Below are positions 25,204-34,214 of a stretch of 64,000 nucleotides of DNA, in pieces (the stretch's first letter is position 1; every line of letters begins with the position of its first letter). The position numbers and the translations under genes were made by a program. Source of the stretch: Tisiphia sp964030975 (GTDB lineage Bacteria > Pseudomonadota > Alphaproteobacteria > Rickettsiales > Rickettsiaceae). The stretch is from the NCBI RefSeq assembly GCF_964030975.1, contig NZ_CAXIQH010000001.1:1426001-1490000 (forward strand), written 5' to 3'. Below the pieces are notes generated by a model. It made no database searches, had not been told where the DNA came from, and was given only the letters and a program-made list of their open reading frames with translations.

Positions 25204-26074
25204 ATTTCCCTATTCTTTTAATTTCCCATTTTAGACTAATTCCACTATTTTCAAATACCTTTTTTTTAACAAGATCACCAAGCTCCTCTAAATCACGAGC
25301 AGAGGCATTGCCGTGGTTTATCATAAAATTACAATGTAATTGTGAGATAGAAGCTCCGCCAATTTTGTATCCCCTCATACCAGCTTGATCGATTAGTTGC
25401 CATGCTTTATGATTTTCTGGATTAGCAAATGTACTACCACCAGTACGTTCTTTAATCGGTTGGCTTGCTAATCTATTTTTATTTATTTCATTCATTTTGT
25501 CTAGGATCATATTACTATCTCCTATAGCTGTCTTAAAGATCGCCTTGGTTATAATTAAATCTTGTGGTAAATTGTTACCACGATATTTAAAACCTATCTC
25601 CTCGTTAGGGATGGTGATAAAATTCCCTCTTGAGTCTATTGCTTCAATTGCTAGGATAATATCTTTAAATTCCGAGTTATAGGCACCAGCGTTCATTACC
25701 ACTCCACCACCTATAGTACCTGGTATACCGCTTAGAAACTCAAAGCCAGTAATTGAATGTATCTGACAAAATTTAGCAAGATTAAAATTAAGGCAACTGC
25801 TCCCTACCGATATTTGATTATCCGGCATTAATTCTATATTAGTAAAATTTTGACCAAGTTTTATTACAACTCCCTCTATACCACCATCTCTAATAATAAT
25901 ATTTGATCCAGCCCCTAAAACAGTTATTGGTCTCTGTTGTTGATTTTGTGCTACAAAATCTGCTAAGCTTGATGAATCTGATGGTTTAAAAAATATCTCC
26001 GCAGATCCACCAACTTTAAACCAAGTTAGATGACTTAAATTGTAATTATTTCTATATTCACCAAGTAATTCCAT
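25196..26074 (-). CDS. murB: UDP-N-acetylenolpyruvoylglucosamine reductase
   Basis: 292 residues from the ATG at 26074 (MELLGEYRNNYNLSHLTWFKVGG). An in-frame ATG at 26113 would add 13 residues, but most of that extension is encoded by a family B repeat end, so it is not preferred. FAD-binding motifs VLGAGSNIIIRDGGIEG and GIPGTIGGGVVMNAGAY are present. The catalytic part is GGSTFANPENHKAWQLIDQAG followed by SQLHCNFMINHGNA. It reduces enolpyruvyl-UDP-GlcNAc to UDP-MurNAc. First gene of the murB-ddl-ftsQ-ftsA run, separated from murC by repeats. Confidence 0.93.
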   Translation of the reverse strand: MELLGEYRNNYNLSHLTWFKVGGSAEIFFKPSDSSSLADFVAQNQQQRPITVLGAGSNIIIRDGGIEGVVIKLGQNFTNIELMPDNQISVGSSCLNFNLAKFCQIHSITGFEFLSGIPGTIGGGVVMNAGAYNSEFKDIILAIEAIDSRGNFITIPNEEIGFKYRGNNLPQDLIITKAIFKTAIGDSNMILDKMNEINKNRLASQPIKERTGGSTFANPENHKAWQLIDQAGMRGYKIGGASISQLHCNFMINHGNASARDLEELGDLVKKKVFENSGISLKWEIKRIGKYA

Positions 26075-26094
26075 AATTATAAAATACCTACTTA

Positions 26095-26420
26095 AAGCTA
26101 ACCCGATTAACATTACGCCAAATTTACGTACGTCATTGCGAGGAGCTACTTTAGTAGCGACGAAGCAATCTTTTTTGTGTCATCCCTGCGAAAGCAGGGT
26201 TCTAGATTCCCGCCTTCGCGGGAATGACAACTTACAATTGCTTCGTCGGCTTACGCCTCCTCGCAATGACGTGTGGGTAAAAGCACTTTCGCCATTGCGA
26301 GACCACGTAATGACGTTTTGGGTTATATACACGTCATTGCGAGACCACGTAGTGGTCGTGGCAATCCATTTTTTCACTTTCCTGGATTGCTTCGTCGGCT
26401 TACGCCTCCTCGCAATGACG
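26095..26420. repeat. Repeat cluster between murC and murB (B end, C containing D, C)
   Basis: 26095-26120 is a family B left end (agctaacccgattaacat). 26131-26271 is family C with a family D repeat (26179-26228, gtcatccctgcg...cgcgggaatgac) inserted. 26290-26315 is a C fragment. 26332-26420 is another C copy with gaccacgtagtggtc. The cluster splits what is elsewhere a tight murC-murB pair and supplies the murC stop. Confidence 0.88.
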
Positions 26421-27851
26421 TTCTCGCGTAAATTGCTGATGCAAATTATTTGCCCAAGCAGAAATACTCCCAGCACCCATCATAATTATTATATCATTTG
26501 GCATAGCCTCCTTGGCAATAATGCCAGCTATATCCTCGTGATTCTCGATAAATGATACCATTGCATGAGATTTAGTATTTTTGATTTTATTTACTAGGTC
26601 TCTTCCTGTTATACCATCTATTGGCTGTTCACCGGCAGCATATATATCTGTAATATACAACTGGTCAGCGTCAAAAAAACAAGTTACGAAATCATCAAAT
26701 AAATATTTAACTCTTGAATATCTATGTGGTTGAAAGATTGCTATAACCTTACTATTTCGCTTATTAGCAATATTTCTTGCCGTAGCAAGTGTAGCTTTTA
26801 CTTCCTCCGGATGGTGAGCATAATCATCAATTATCGTAGCGTTGTTATATTCTGCTACTTTACTGAATCGGCGTTTTATCCCTTTAAAGCTATTAAATCC
26901 ATTTTTAATAATTTTGATACCAAAATCAAGTTCCACAGCTATCGCAATAGCAGCAAGAGCATTAAGGATGTTATGTCTTCCTGGGGTAGGTAAGGTGATT
27001 CTCTCGATAGTTGTTACGCCATTTACATTAGGTAAACTAATTCGCACATCAAAAGTTGACGATCCAACATCAAAATTTAAATTAAATGCTTGTATGTTAG
27101 CATCATCCGAGTCTATTCCATAAGTTATGATTCTACGCTCAACTATGTCATTTACTAGTTTTCTAACAACTTGATGATCAATACAAGCAACTGCAAAACC
27201 ATAAAATGGTAGATTAGTTACAAAACTCCTAAAAGCCTTAATTAAACTATCAAAATCATGGTAAAAATCTAGATGTTCAGGATCGATATTAGTTATTACC
27301 GCAATGGTTGCTGGTATATGAATGAAAGTTGCGTCAGACTCATCAGCTTCGGCTATTAGATAATCGCCAGACCCAAGATAGGCATTGGTAGATCTATTAT
27401 TAATAATACCACCATTAATTAACGTTGGGCAAAGCCCAGCCGCTTCAAATAAACAGGCAACGAGTGATGTGGTAGTAGTCTTGCCATGTGAACCGGAAAT
27501 TGCTACGGAACATTTTAGCCTCATTAATTCAGCAAGCATTTCAGCTCGCCTAATTATTGGTATCTTTCTGCGTAAGGCTTCCTGAACTTCAGGGTTATCT
27601 TTATTGATCGCCGACGAGACCACTACATATGAAACATCAGTGATATTTTGAGCATGATGACCAAGGAAAACCTTAATACCATTATTTTCTAGTCTTTTGG
27701 TATTATAATTTTCTGCTACGTCAGAACCTTGCACTTTATATCCGAGATTATGTAGTATTTCGGCAATGCCGCTCATACCTATCCCCCCTATTCCTATAAA
27801 ATGCATAGTGTCAAGAGTGCCATTTATTTTTTTTAGCTCTAATAGAAACAT
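26400..27851 (-). CDS. murC: UDP-N-acetylmuramate--L-alanine ligase
   Basis: 483-residue Mur ligase. N-terminal Rossmann loop HFIGIGGIGMSGIAEIL; P-loop AISGSHGKTTTTSLVA; IAEADESDATF; TNIDPEHLDFY; IDDYAHHPEEVKATL; and the C-terminal FQPHRYSRVKYLFDDF. It adds L-Ala to UDP-MurNAc. The last residues after NNLHQQF (TRERHCEEA) and the stop codon come from a family C repeat, so the native C-terminus has been replaced, though only beyond the conserved fold. Confidence 0.96.
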   Translation of the reverse strand: MFLLELKKINGTLDTMHFIGIGGIGMSGIAEILHNLGYKVQGSDVAENYNTKRLENNGIKVFLGHHAQNITDVSYVVVSSAINKDNPEVQEALRRKIPIIRRAEMLAELMRLKCSVAISGSHGKTTTTSLVACLFEAAGLCPTLINGGIINNRSTNAYLGSGDYLIAEADESDATFIHIPATIAVITNIDPEHLDFYHDFDSLIKAFRSFVTNLPFYGFAVACIDHQVVRKLVNDIVERRIITYGIDSDDANIQAFNLNFDVGSSTFDVRISLPNVNGVTTIERITLPTPGRHNILNALAAIAIAVELDFGIKIIKNGFNSFKGIKRRFSKVAEYNNATIIDDYAHHPEEVKATLATARNIANKRNSKVIAIFQPHRYSRVKYLFDDFVTCFFDADQLYITDIYAAGEQPIDGITGRDLVNKIKNTKSHAMVSFIENHEDIAGIIAKEAMPNDIIIMMGAGSISAWANNLHQQFTRERHCEEA

Positions 27852-27981
27852 GGTGTATAATAATTTAGTTGTTAATCTCTTGCATAATCAGTTTTTAACC
27901 AAAGGTCAAGCTCTAATGATTTGAGTATACAACAATTATACTGTGCACTAAGCATTATTAGAGAAATATTGTAAAAAATAT

Positions 27982-28127
27982 TAGACTTCCTGCATAAATC
28001 AATCTAGTTGGTGATTTTGTCGTCGAAACTTGCCTCCGCTTCTCACGTACGTCTATGTACGCTGCGGTACTCGGCTTCGCTTCTCCTAAAAATCCCGAGG
28101 GCTTTTTTGACTTATGCAGGAAGTCTA
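27982..28127. repeat. Family E palindromic element between murC and the EAL gene
   Basis: Ends tagacttcctgcataaatca and the near-exact complement (tgacttatgcaggaagtcta). The centre is tcacgtacgtctatgtacgctgcggta. It is 146 bp long, the same family as the insertion in gdhB at 59012-59156. Confidence 0.9.
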
Positions 28128-28137
28128 TTATATCTGA

Positions 28138-29352
28138 TTATTTTATTCTATTAACCGAAGCAGGTGAGAAGAAATTGCCTTGCATAGCATCGATTTTTAG
28201 ATCGATTAAAAATTTGGCAATCTTACCATTCTCAACAAATTCTGCTACAGTTTGAATACCTAAATCCTCAGAGAGGTTAATTAATCTTTTAATAAAGTCT
28301 TGGCTTTGCAAATCACTAGTGATGTTACGTACGTAGCTACCATCAATTTTAATAATATCTATTGGCAGATTTTGTAATTGTTTAAATGAAGTAAACCCAG
28401 AGCCAAAATCATCTAAAGCAAATTTACAACCATATTTTCTTAATCTGTGCATAAAGTACGTTATTTGTTGATAATGCTGATTAAGGCTAGTTTCAGTGAT
28501 TTCGATAATTAATCTTCCTGAGACATTATATGTTTGTAATAATTTCTCTGCTATTACCAATAGAGGGGCATCTAATGTACCAATATTTGAGATATTAACT
28601 GCCAGCATTAAGTCTGGGTTAGCATCTAATTCTTTGATTGCCATTTCTAGCACTACTTGATCTACTATAAAAATTAAACCTTTCTTTTCAGCCTCTGGGA
28701 TTATTGCTCCTACAGAACACAGGTGGTTATTTGTATCAGGAACCCTTAATAAACATTCATAGTAATGAGCTTTCATTGTTTTACGGTCAACAACTGGCTG
28801 ATAAGCAAAAACCATTGTTTTGTTTGAAAGAGCTTTTCTTAAGATATTAAGCTGTCTATTAGACTCTTTAATACATTCTACATTATAATATTTATAGTCA
28901 TACTCGCGATAATAATTTTGGTCACCTTGATAAGAAACTAACCAATTTAATACATTATAAATTTCTTCGGCTTTATTGCTAAATTTGGGAAATTCTATGC
29001 TAGCAATACCACAATTCATATAAGCTGTAGGTAGCAGATCGTCAACATAAAGTTGGGATAATAAATGTATTTTTAGTGCAATTTGCTTGACTAGATTTGG
29101 GTCTGATATAGGTAAAATTAATAATATTCGATCACATTCGATGTATTGATAAACTGATATAACAGAATCAGTAATTAATTCATCGCAAACTTCAGAAACA
29201 ATTTTATTAAGTTTGTCAATTATGTGAATGTTTCCTACCATCATAGCATTCAATTCGTCATAATTTAATAACTTAAAAGAGATGCAATATCCACGCTCTA
29301 TTTTATCAAGCTCAAATTGTAAATTTCTAATTTTTGTATCTAATTTTACCAT
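28138..29352 (-). CDS. EAL-domain cyclic-di-GMP phosphodiesterase
   Basis: 404 residues. Residues about 1-170 are a degenerate GGDEF-like region (GYCISFKLLNYDELNAM, DRILLILPISD) lacking a GGDEF signature. From about 185 an EAL domain follows: MVFAYQPVV, YECLLRVP (E-C-L in place of E-A-L), MLAVNIS, LIIEITETS, FALDDFGSGFTSFKQL, IDIIKIDGSYV, VAEFVE and MQGNFFSPA. The metal and catalytic residues (E, N, E, DD, K, E, Q) all appear kept, so hydrolysis of c-di-GMP is plausible. No membrane segment. Such proteins are not a standard part of reduced Rickettsia genomes, as far as is known to me. Confidence 0.88.
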   Translation of the reverse strand: MVKLDTKIRNLQFELDKIERGYCISFKLLNYDELNAMMVGNIHIIDKLNKIVSEVCDELITDSVISVYQYIECDRILLILPISDPNLVKQIALKIHLLSQLYVDDLLPTAYMNCGIASIEFPKFSNKAEEIYNVLNWLVSYQGDQNYYREYDYKYYNVECIKESNRQLNILRKALSNKTMVFAYQPVVDRKTMKAHYYECLLRVPDTNNHLCSVGAIIPEAEKKGLIFIVDQVVLEMAIKELDANPDLMLAVNISNIGTLDAPLLVIAEKLLQTYNVSGRLIIEITETSLNQHYQQITYFMHRLRKYGCKFALDDFGSGFTSFKQLQNLPIDIIKIDGSYVRNITSDLQSQDFIKRLINLSEDLGIQTVAEFVENGKIAKFLIDLKIDAMQGNFFSPASVNRIK

Positions 29353-29430
29353 AACTCAACTAATATAAATTTACTAAATACTAAAATCCTAGTAGAATGA
29401 TACAAGCAAAAGTTTTATATTATAAAATAT

Positions 29431-29691
29431 ATGAGCAAAATAAATAGAATAAAAAGCAAATTAGATGTGTTAAAACCACATTATTGTGAAATAATTGATG
29501 AAAGCTCTAAACATGCCAACCATACTGGTGGAACTACTGAGAGCCATTTTAGGATTAAAATTTTTTCAGCAGCTTTTATAGGAAAAAGCTTGCTAGAACA
29601 ACATAAAATGATTAACAATCTTTTAGCAGATGAGTTAGCTAGTGGGTTACACGCATTATCAATTGATACAAGGAAACCTATCTCCTATTGA
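29431..29691 (+). CDS. bolA: BolA-family protein
   Basis: 86 residues with the BolA core: HANHTGGTTESHFRIKIFSAAFIGKSLLEQHKMIN, then LASGLHALSIDTRKP with the invariant His. BolA proteins bind [2Fe-2S] clusters with monothiol glutaredoxins and influence envelope and iron homeostasis. It is divergent from the EAL gene; the 78-base gap must hold both promoters. A family E repeat fragment begins at its stop codon. Confidence 0.92.
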   Translation: MSKINRIKSKLDVLKPHYCEIIDESSKHANHTGGTTESHFRIKIFSAAFIGKSLLEQHKMINNLLADELASGLHALSIDTRKPISY

Positions 29692-29750
29692 TTAGACTTC
29701 CTGCATAAATCAAAAAAGCCTTCGGGATTCTTAGGAGAAATGAAACCGAC
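29692..29750. repeat. Family E repeat fragment after bolA
   Basis: ttagacttcctgcataaatc followed by aaaaaagccttcgggattcttaggaga, the reverse complement of the right half of 27982-28127. The other half is missing. Confidence 0.8.
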
Positions 29751-29801
29751 CACATACATATAGCTAACACTGACTAAAGTCTTGTCAAATATTTTTTATT
29801 C

Positions 29802-29842
29802 TTGACAATTAATCATATTACGCAATTATTCTTGCAAGAATA
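29802..29842 (+). promoter_or_regulatory. Candidate promoter with overlapping 16-bp palindrome, upstream of the transporter
   Basis: A consensus -35 box, ttgaca (29802-29807), lies 17 bases from an attatt -10-like hexamer (29825-29830). A perfect palindrome, tattcttgcaagaata (29827-29842), overlaps the -10 region, an operator-like position. A related ttgtcaa / ttgacaa pair lies just upstream. Confidence 0.4.
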
Positions 29843-29915
29843 GACAAGGTTCATTATTTAAATTGAAGAGTACAATAATTATTTGATCCTGCAACAAATT
29901 TATCATACCTAAATT

Positions 29916-31325
29916 ATGCTTAATTGGAACAAAAGATTACCTATTCTAATTCTTGTTATTTTGGCTTGTGTAATATGGTATATACCACCTCCTGAAGGAC
30001 TAAATGTTAAGTCATGGCATCTTTCTATTATATTTATTACCACTATTACGGCTATAGTTCTTAATCCCTTACCCATGGGTGCTATCGCTTTACTTAGCCT
30101 AGCCTGTTGTGTTCTGACGCAAACCCTTTCCTTAGAACAAGCTCTATCCGGGTTTAGTCATAGCATCATATGGCTAGTGTTGTTTGCTTTCTTTATGGCT
30201 CATGGTTTTATAAGCACAGGATTTGGGGAGAGACTAGCTTATTACATCATTCTATTTGTCGGACAAAGCACTCTTGGTCTTGCATATGCTCTTGTAATTG
30301 TTGATTTCATACTTGCCCCTTTCATTCCTAGCGTATGTGCTAGGGGAGGAGGAATAACTTTTCCTATTGCTCAATCACTCTGTAAGGTCTCTGATGAAAC
30401 ACATCATGGAGCATCTGGGCATAATGGTGGGTTTCTTATGAAAGTAATCTTCCAATCAAACGTAATAACTAGCACTATGTTTATTACCTCTATGGCTGCT
30501 AATCCTTTGGCTGTTAAATTCGCAGCTGATGTTGGCATTATAATTTCATGGAATGATTGGGCAACAGCAGCTATTATACCAGGCATAATTTCTCTTATAG
30601 TAATGCCTATTATTATTTATTATTTATATCCACCCTCAATTAAGTACGATCCATCTGCTATGCAAATAGCCAAGGAAAAATTGCAAAAAATGGGTAATAT
30701 ATCATTTCAAGAAATTATTATGCTATTAACTTTTATCCTTCTAATTTTTTTATGGATGGTTGGTAGCAAATGGGGATTATCAGCTACTACAGTCGCATTA
30801 CTGGGCATATGCATTTTATTATTATGCAAAGTAATTAAGTTTGAAGATAATCTTGCAGATAAAAGTGCATGGCATACTTTTATTTGGTATGGCACTTTAG
30901 TTATGATTTCAGGTTTCTTGTCTGATTTTGGTTTAATATCGTGGATTAGTGATAAACTTAGAGATAATTTATTATGTTTCTTTTCTCCAATGATTGGTAT
31001 AATTATACTTTCTGTAATATATTTTTATATACATTACTTTTTTGCTAGTACTACAACTCATATTGTTATACTTTTTCCTACTTTTCTAGCGTTATTTATG
31101 CATGCTAAAATGCCTGGTTTATTATCTGCATTGCTACTTAGTTTTTTGTCAATATTGTCTTCGGGTCTTACTCATTATGGGCTTAGTAGTGCCCCAATAT
31201 ATTTTGGAACAGGATATATGAAGGTTAGAACATGGTGGTACCTTGGTTTTGTTATGAGTCTAGTATATAGCACTATATGGATTTTTATAGGTGGTATGTG
31301 GTGGAAAGTACTAGGCTTGTGGTAG
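29916..31325 (+). CDS. DASS-family (SLC13-like) divalent anion transporter
   Basis: 469 residues with about 12 hydrophobic segments across the whole length. The family pattern includes FSHSIIWLVLFAFFMAHGFISTGFGERLAYY, ILAPFIPSVCARGGGITFPIAQSL (first substrate/Na signature) and FASTTTHIVILFPTFLAL plus SSGLTHYGLSSAPIYFGTGYM near the end. Members carry dicarboxylates such as 2-oxoglutarate, malate or succinate. For an intracellular bacterium, import of host dicarboxylates is a natural inference; the substrate is not fixed by sequence. Own promoter candidate at 29802. Confidence 0.88.
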   Translation: MLNWNKRLPILILVILACVIWYIPPPEGLNVKSWHLSIIFITTITAIVLNPLPMGAIALLSLACCVLTQTLSLEQALSGFSHSIIWLVLFAFFMAHGFISTGFGERLAYYIILFVGQSTLGLAYALVIVDFILAPFIPSVCARGGGITFPIAQSLCKVSDETHHGASGHNGGFLMKVIFQSNVITSTMFITSMAANPLAVKFAADVGIIISWNDWATAAIIPGIISLIVMPIIIYYLYPPSIKYDPSAMQIAKEKLQKMGNISFQEIIMLLTFILLIFLWMVGSKWGLSATTVALLGICILLLCKVIKFEDNLADKSAWHTFIWYGTLVMISGFLSDFGLISWISDKLRDNLLCFFSPMIGIIILSVIYFYIHYFFASTTTHIVILFPTFLALFMHAKMPGLLSALLLSFLSILSSGLTHYGLSSAPIYFGTGYMKVRTWWYLGFVMSLVYSTIWIFIGGMWWKVLGLW

Positions 31326-31425
31326 AATTGCTATTAGAATAATATGTAGCTAATTATTGCTGAATAAGTCTATTTATTATAGAATCATTCTTTAACTTTA
31401 TGTTATATTTATGGGACGGTATATT

Positions 31426-33117
31426 ATGATATATGATGACAAAGAATCTACGTCGTTTGAGAACCTTAAAAGTTCTCAGATGGATAGTACTACAATTGAC
31501 GATCCTAGTGATAAAGAAAAGCCGGATGAATTAAAACTATCTCCTCTAGATGAAACTCTAAGTAATTCTTTAGATAATCAGACAATCCAACCAAAGGAAA
31601 GAAGAGCAAAAGTTGGAAAAAGCCAAAGTCTTGACGATATGGAGCTTGGACGTATAAATAAGCTAGAAGCTACTTCTTCTGTAAAACCGGTAAGAAGTAA
31701 GGATGATTTGTCAATAATTGAGCAAGAGAAAAGTGAGAAATTAAAATCAGTTAAAACAAATGAAATTAGAATTTCAAATGAATTCCTAAAATCTTTAGAA
31801 CAAGAAAGTAAAGAAATAAAGAAAGAACCAAGAATAAAAAGAGCTTTTTCTTACATAATTGATAAAGCTACATCTGCTTGGGACTGGACAAAAAATACCA
31901 AGGCTTTCAAGGCTATAGATTGGCTGTTAAATACAAGATTAGCCAAGATTGCACTTGGTAGTGCTGTAAGCCGAGCTATTACGACTACACTTGCAATAGT
32001 AGTATTAGCTGGAATCTCACCCCCTACGGCCTTAGCCATGGCTGCAGTAACCTTAGTTGGGGTAGCTGGCGGAATGATAGCTGAAACTATCAAAATAAGA
32101 AATCTTCGTAAACTTGCCCAAGAAAATGATCTATTGATGCAAAATCGAGGAGATATAAGCAAACAACAATATTTATTAACACTGGATCCAAAATTAGCCC
32201 AATTGTTGGAAAAGAAATTATATGTCCCAACATGCAGCCCAGATGAAGAAAATAAACATTATCATTACGTATCTTCCAAAGCAGAGCTGGCATTTAGTAC
32301 AAGCAAATTTTTCATGGATAATATTAAGGATGCAGCTAATTTAGCATCTAATATAGTTGCAGCTAGCAGTGGTAATCCCGTTAAGATTGCTGCAGCAGTT
32401 AAATATGGTACAGCTTCAGCGATGTCTTTGATTAGCTCAGGTTTAAATGAAAAACAATCAGCTGATCTTGTTACAGCATTTAAAATTAATATTAATGGTG
32501 AACTCTGTAAGAGTGACGTTGCAGATTATCATAATTTACAAGAATTGCGTGAGATTGCCCAAAAACAACATATTCAAACTGCTACTTTAACTGAGTTGAT
32601 ACGAGATAAAGATTATTTCAAGTTAACTGATGAACAAAAACAAAATAAATTTGATATATATCAAGAAGCTTTATCTGAAATAAGGCTTGACAAAAAGTAT
32701 AGAAAATTAACCGATGAACAAAAACGAGATATGCTTCATGCAACAGTAAATAAGCTTGAAGAGAAATCTAATGAAAAGCCTAGTGAAAAATCTAATGAGC
32801 AAGAAACTGAAACTAAAGAAAAGAAAAAAAGTAGTAATAGACTGGTATCAGTGGCAAAAGGCACGCTAAGCTTTTTAAGAGATTTGGGTAGAGCACATGA
32901 CCCTTTTTATGAACAGCCTGAGGTCAAAAGTGATAGTTCATTAAGCAAAGCTATGAGTGCTGCCAAGAAGTCTGCTGAGGAGATCGTAACACCTGCGGTT
33001 ATAGAACAATTACGAAAAAGTAAATCTATGCCAGATTTATTACAAAAAGAGAGTAACCTTGTCCACCAGAAGAAATTGCAGAGAAGTAATTTTTCAGAAC
33101 GGCATCTTGAGCGATGA
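31426..33117 (+). CDS. Uncharacterised membrane-associated protein with repeated S-x-S-x-x-D motifs
   Basis: 563 residues from the ATG at 31426, with gggacgg placed as ribosome site; an in-frame ATG at 31411 is less likely. Polar, charged N-terminus; hydrophobic hairpin at about residues 185-225 (TTTLAIVVLAGISPPTALAMAAVTLVGVAGGMIAE); a helical middle; then two copies of K(L/Y)TDEQK(Q/R) near 400-425 and a Lys/Glu-rich stretch. Related motifs occur near both ends: KSQSLDDMEL, RSKDDLS and RKSKSMPDLLQKES. The last resembles a 14-3-3 binding site. No family was recognised. A secreted host-membrane protein is possible but unproven. Confidence 0.65.
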   Translation: MIYDDKESTSFENLKSSQMDSTTIDDPSDKEKPDELKLSPLDETLSNSLDNQTIQPKERRAKVGKSQSLDDMELGRINKLEATSSVKPVRSKDDLSIIEQEKSEKLKSVKTNEIRISNEFLKSLEQESKEIKKEPRIKRAFSYIIDKATSAWDWTKNTKAFKAIDWLLNTRLAKIALGSAVSRAITTTLAIVVLAGISPPTALAMAAVTLVGVAGGMIAETIKIRNLRKLAQENDLLMQNRGDISKQQYLLTLDPKLAQLLEKKLYVPTCSPDEENKHYHYVSSKAELAFSTSKFFMDNIKDAANLASNIVAASSGNPVKIAAAVKYGTASAMSLISSGLNEKQSADLVTAFKININGELCKSDVADYHNLQELREIAQKQHIQTATLTELIRDKDYFKLTDEQKQNKFDIYQEALSEIRLDKKYRKLTDEQKRDMLHATVNKLEEKSNEKPSEKSNEQETETKEKKKSSNRLVSVAKGTLSFLRDLGRAHDPFYEQPEVKSDSSLSKAMSAAKKSAEEIVTPAVIEQLRKSKSMPDLLQKESNLVHQKKLQRSNFSERHLER

Positions 33118-33128
33118 TTTTATTTCAA

Positions 33129-34124
33129 CTAAGACTTGGGCAAATTAGAAAGATATTTTCCCTTCCAAAGTTCCTGATAAATAATAGGGTCAATGTTCCC
33201 ACCTGATATAAGTACTAAAACTCGCTTAGGTTTTGATTGTTTCTTTAACCAATTGACTACCCCAACCATATTTAAAGCACATGATGGTTCACAGGTAATT
33301 CGTAACAAATGAATCAACCAAGCTGTCCAATAATATATAAAATGTTCATCAGCAAGAAAGAAATCATCAAGTTTATTTAGATAATTAAAGGTACGTGGTG
33401 AAACTGCTAAAGTACGTAAACCATCTGCTACAGTATTTGGTGAATCAACAAACCTATATATTGAACCTTGCTTAATCGATAAGAAAGCATCATTGGCATT
33501 AAGTGGTTCTGAACCTATCAGCAAGCTGGATGGAGATAGTAATTCTTTTGCTAAATATGATCCAGAAAGCAATCCCCCACCTCCACAAGAAGCAAAAACG
33601 GCATCTGGACTAAATCCTAGCTGCTGTAATGCTTCATAACACATCGTACCAGCACCAGCTATACTCGAATCACTATCGGAAGGATGCAAATAGTAGAAAC
33701 CATTTTCTATATCACCTTTTGCTTTATCTTCTGCCACTTGTCTAGTGTCAGTCAATATAACCTCTGCTCCGTAATATTTTGCTGTTTGTTGTTTAATTGG
33801 AGAAGTATTTTCTGGTAAATAAATTCTGGCATTAAGGTTAAGGGTTTTTGCTACCCAAGCGAGACCAATTCCATGATTACCTGTACTATATGCAACAACT
33901 TTATCTGGTAAACACTCTTGTTCTTGCAACTCTAATAAATGGTTTAATACCCCTCTAACCTTAAATGCTCCAGTTTCTTGTAATGAGTCTACTTTAAAAA
34001 AAATTTTATGCCCAAGCATTTCATTTAAAATTTCAGACTGAACTATTGGAGTCAAACGAAGATATTGTTTTACCCTATTACTTGCTATTGATATTATATT
34101 AGAAGATTGAAGCGATGAATGCAT
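33129..34124 (-). CDS. PLP-dependent threonine dehydratase / serine racemase-like enzyme
   Basis: 331 residues of the fold-type II PLP family. The Schiff-base lysine is in ETGAFKVRGVLNHL, the substrate loop is YSTGNHGIGLAWVAKTL, the phosphate-binding glycine loop is ASCGGGGLLSGSYLAKEL, and ISGGNI lies near the end. No C-terminal ACT domain, so a short catabolic type. It could deaminate Thr/Ser to a 2-oxoacid or racemise Ser; the sequence does not decide. It faces the 31426 gene tail to tail, with 11 bases between. Confidence 0.85.
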   Translation of the reverse strand: MHSSLQSSNIISIASNRVKQYLRLTPIVQSEILNEMLGHKIFFKVDSLQETGAFKVRGVLNHLLELQEQECLPDKVVAYSTGNHGIGLAWVAKTLNLNARIYLPENTSPIKQQTAKYYGAEVILTDTRQVAEDKAKGDIENGFYYLHPSDSDSSIAGAGTMCYEALQQLGFSPDAVFASCGGGGLLSGSYLAKELLSPSSLLIGSEPLNANDAFLSIKQGSIYRFVDSPNTVADGLRTLAVSPRTFNYLNKLDDFFLADEHFIYYWTAWLIHLLRITCEPSCALNMVGVVNWLKKQSKPKRVLVLISGGNIDPIIYQELWKGKYLSNLPKS

Positions 34125-34214
34125 ATATAAACTAAATGTAGCTTGAAATCATAGTGAGACGATATTATATAGCTACCATCCTATTTAGTATATAAATTTC
34201 TCAAGGTTTTTAAT

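Noticed and set aside
26136..26555. 139-codon plus-strand ORF (RGATLVATKQS...)
   Set aside because: It is entirely family C/D repeat translation running antisense into murC; not a gene.
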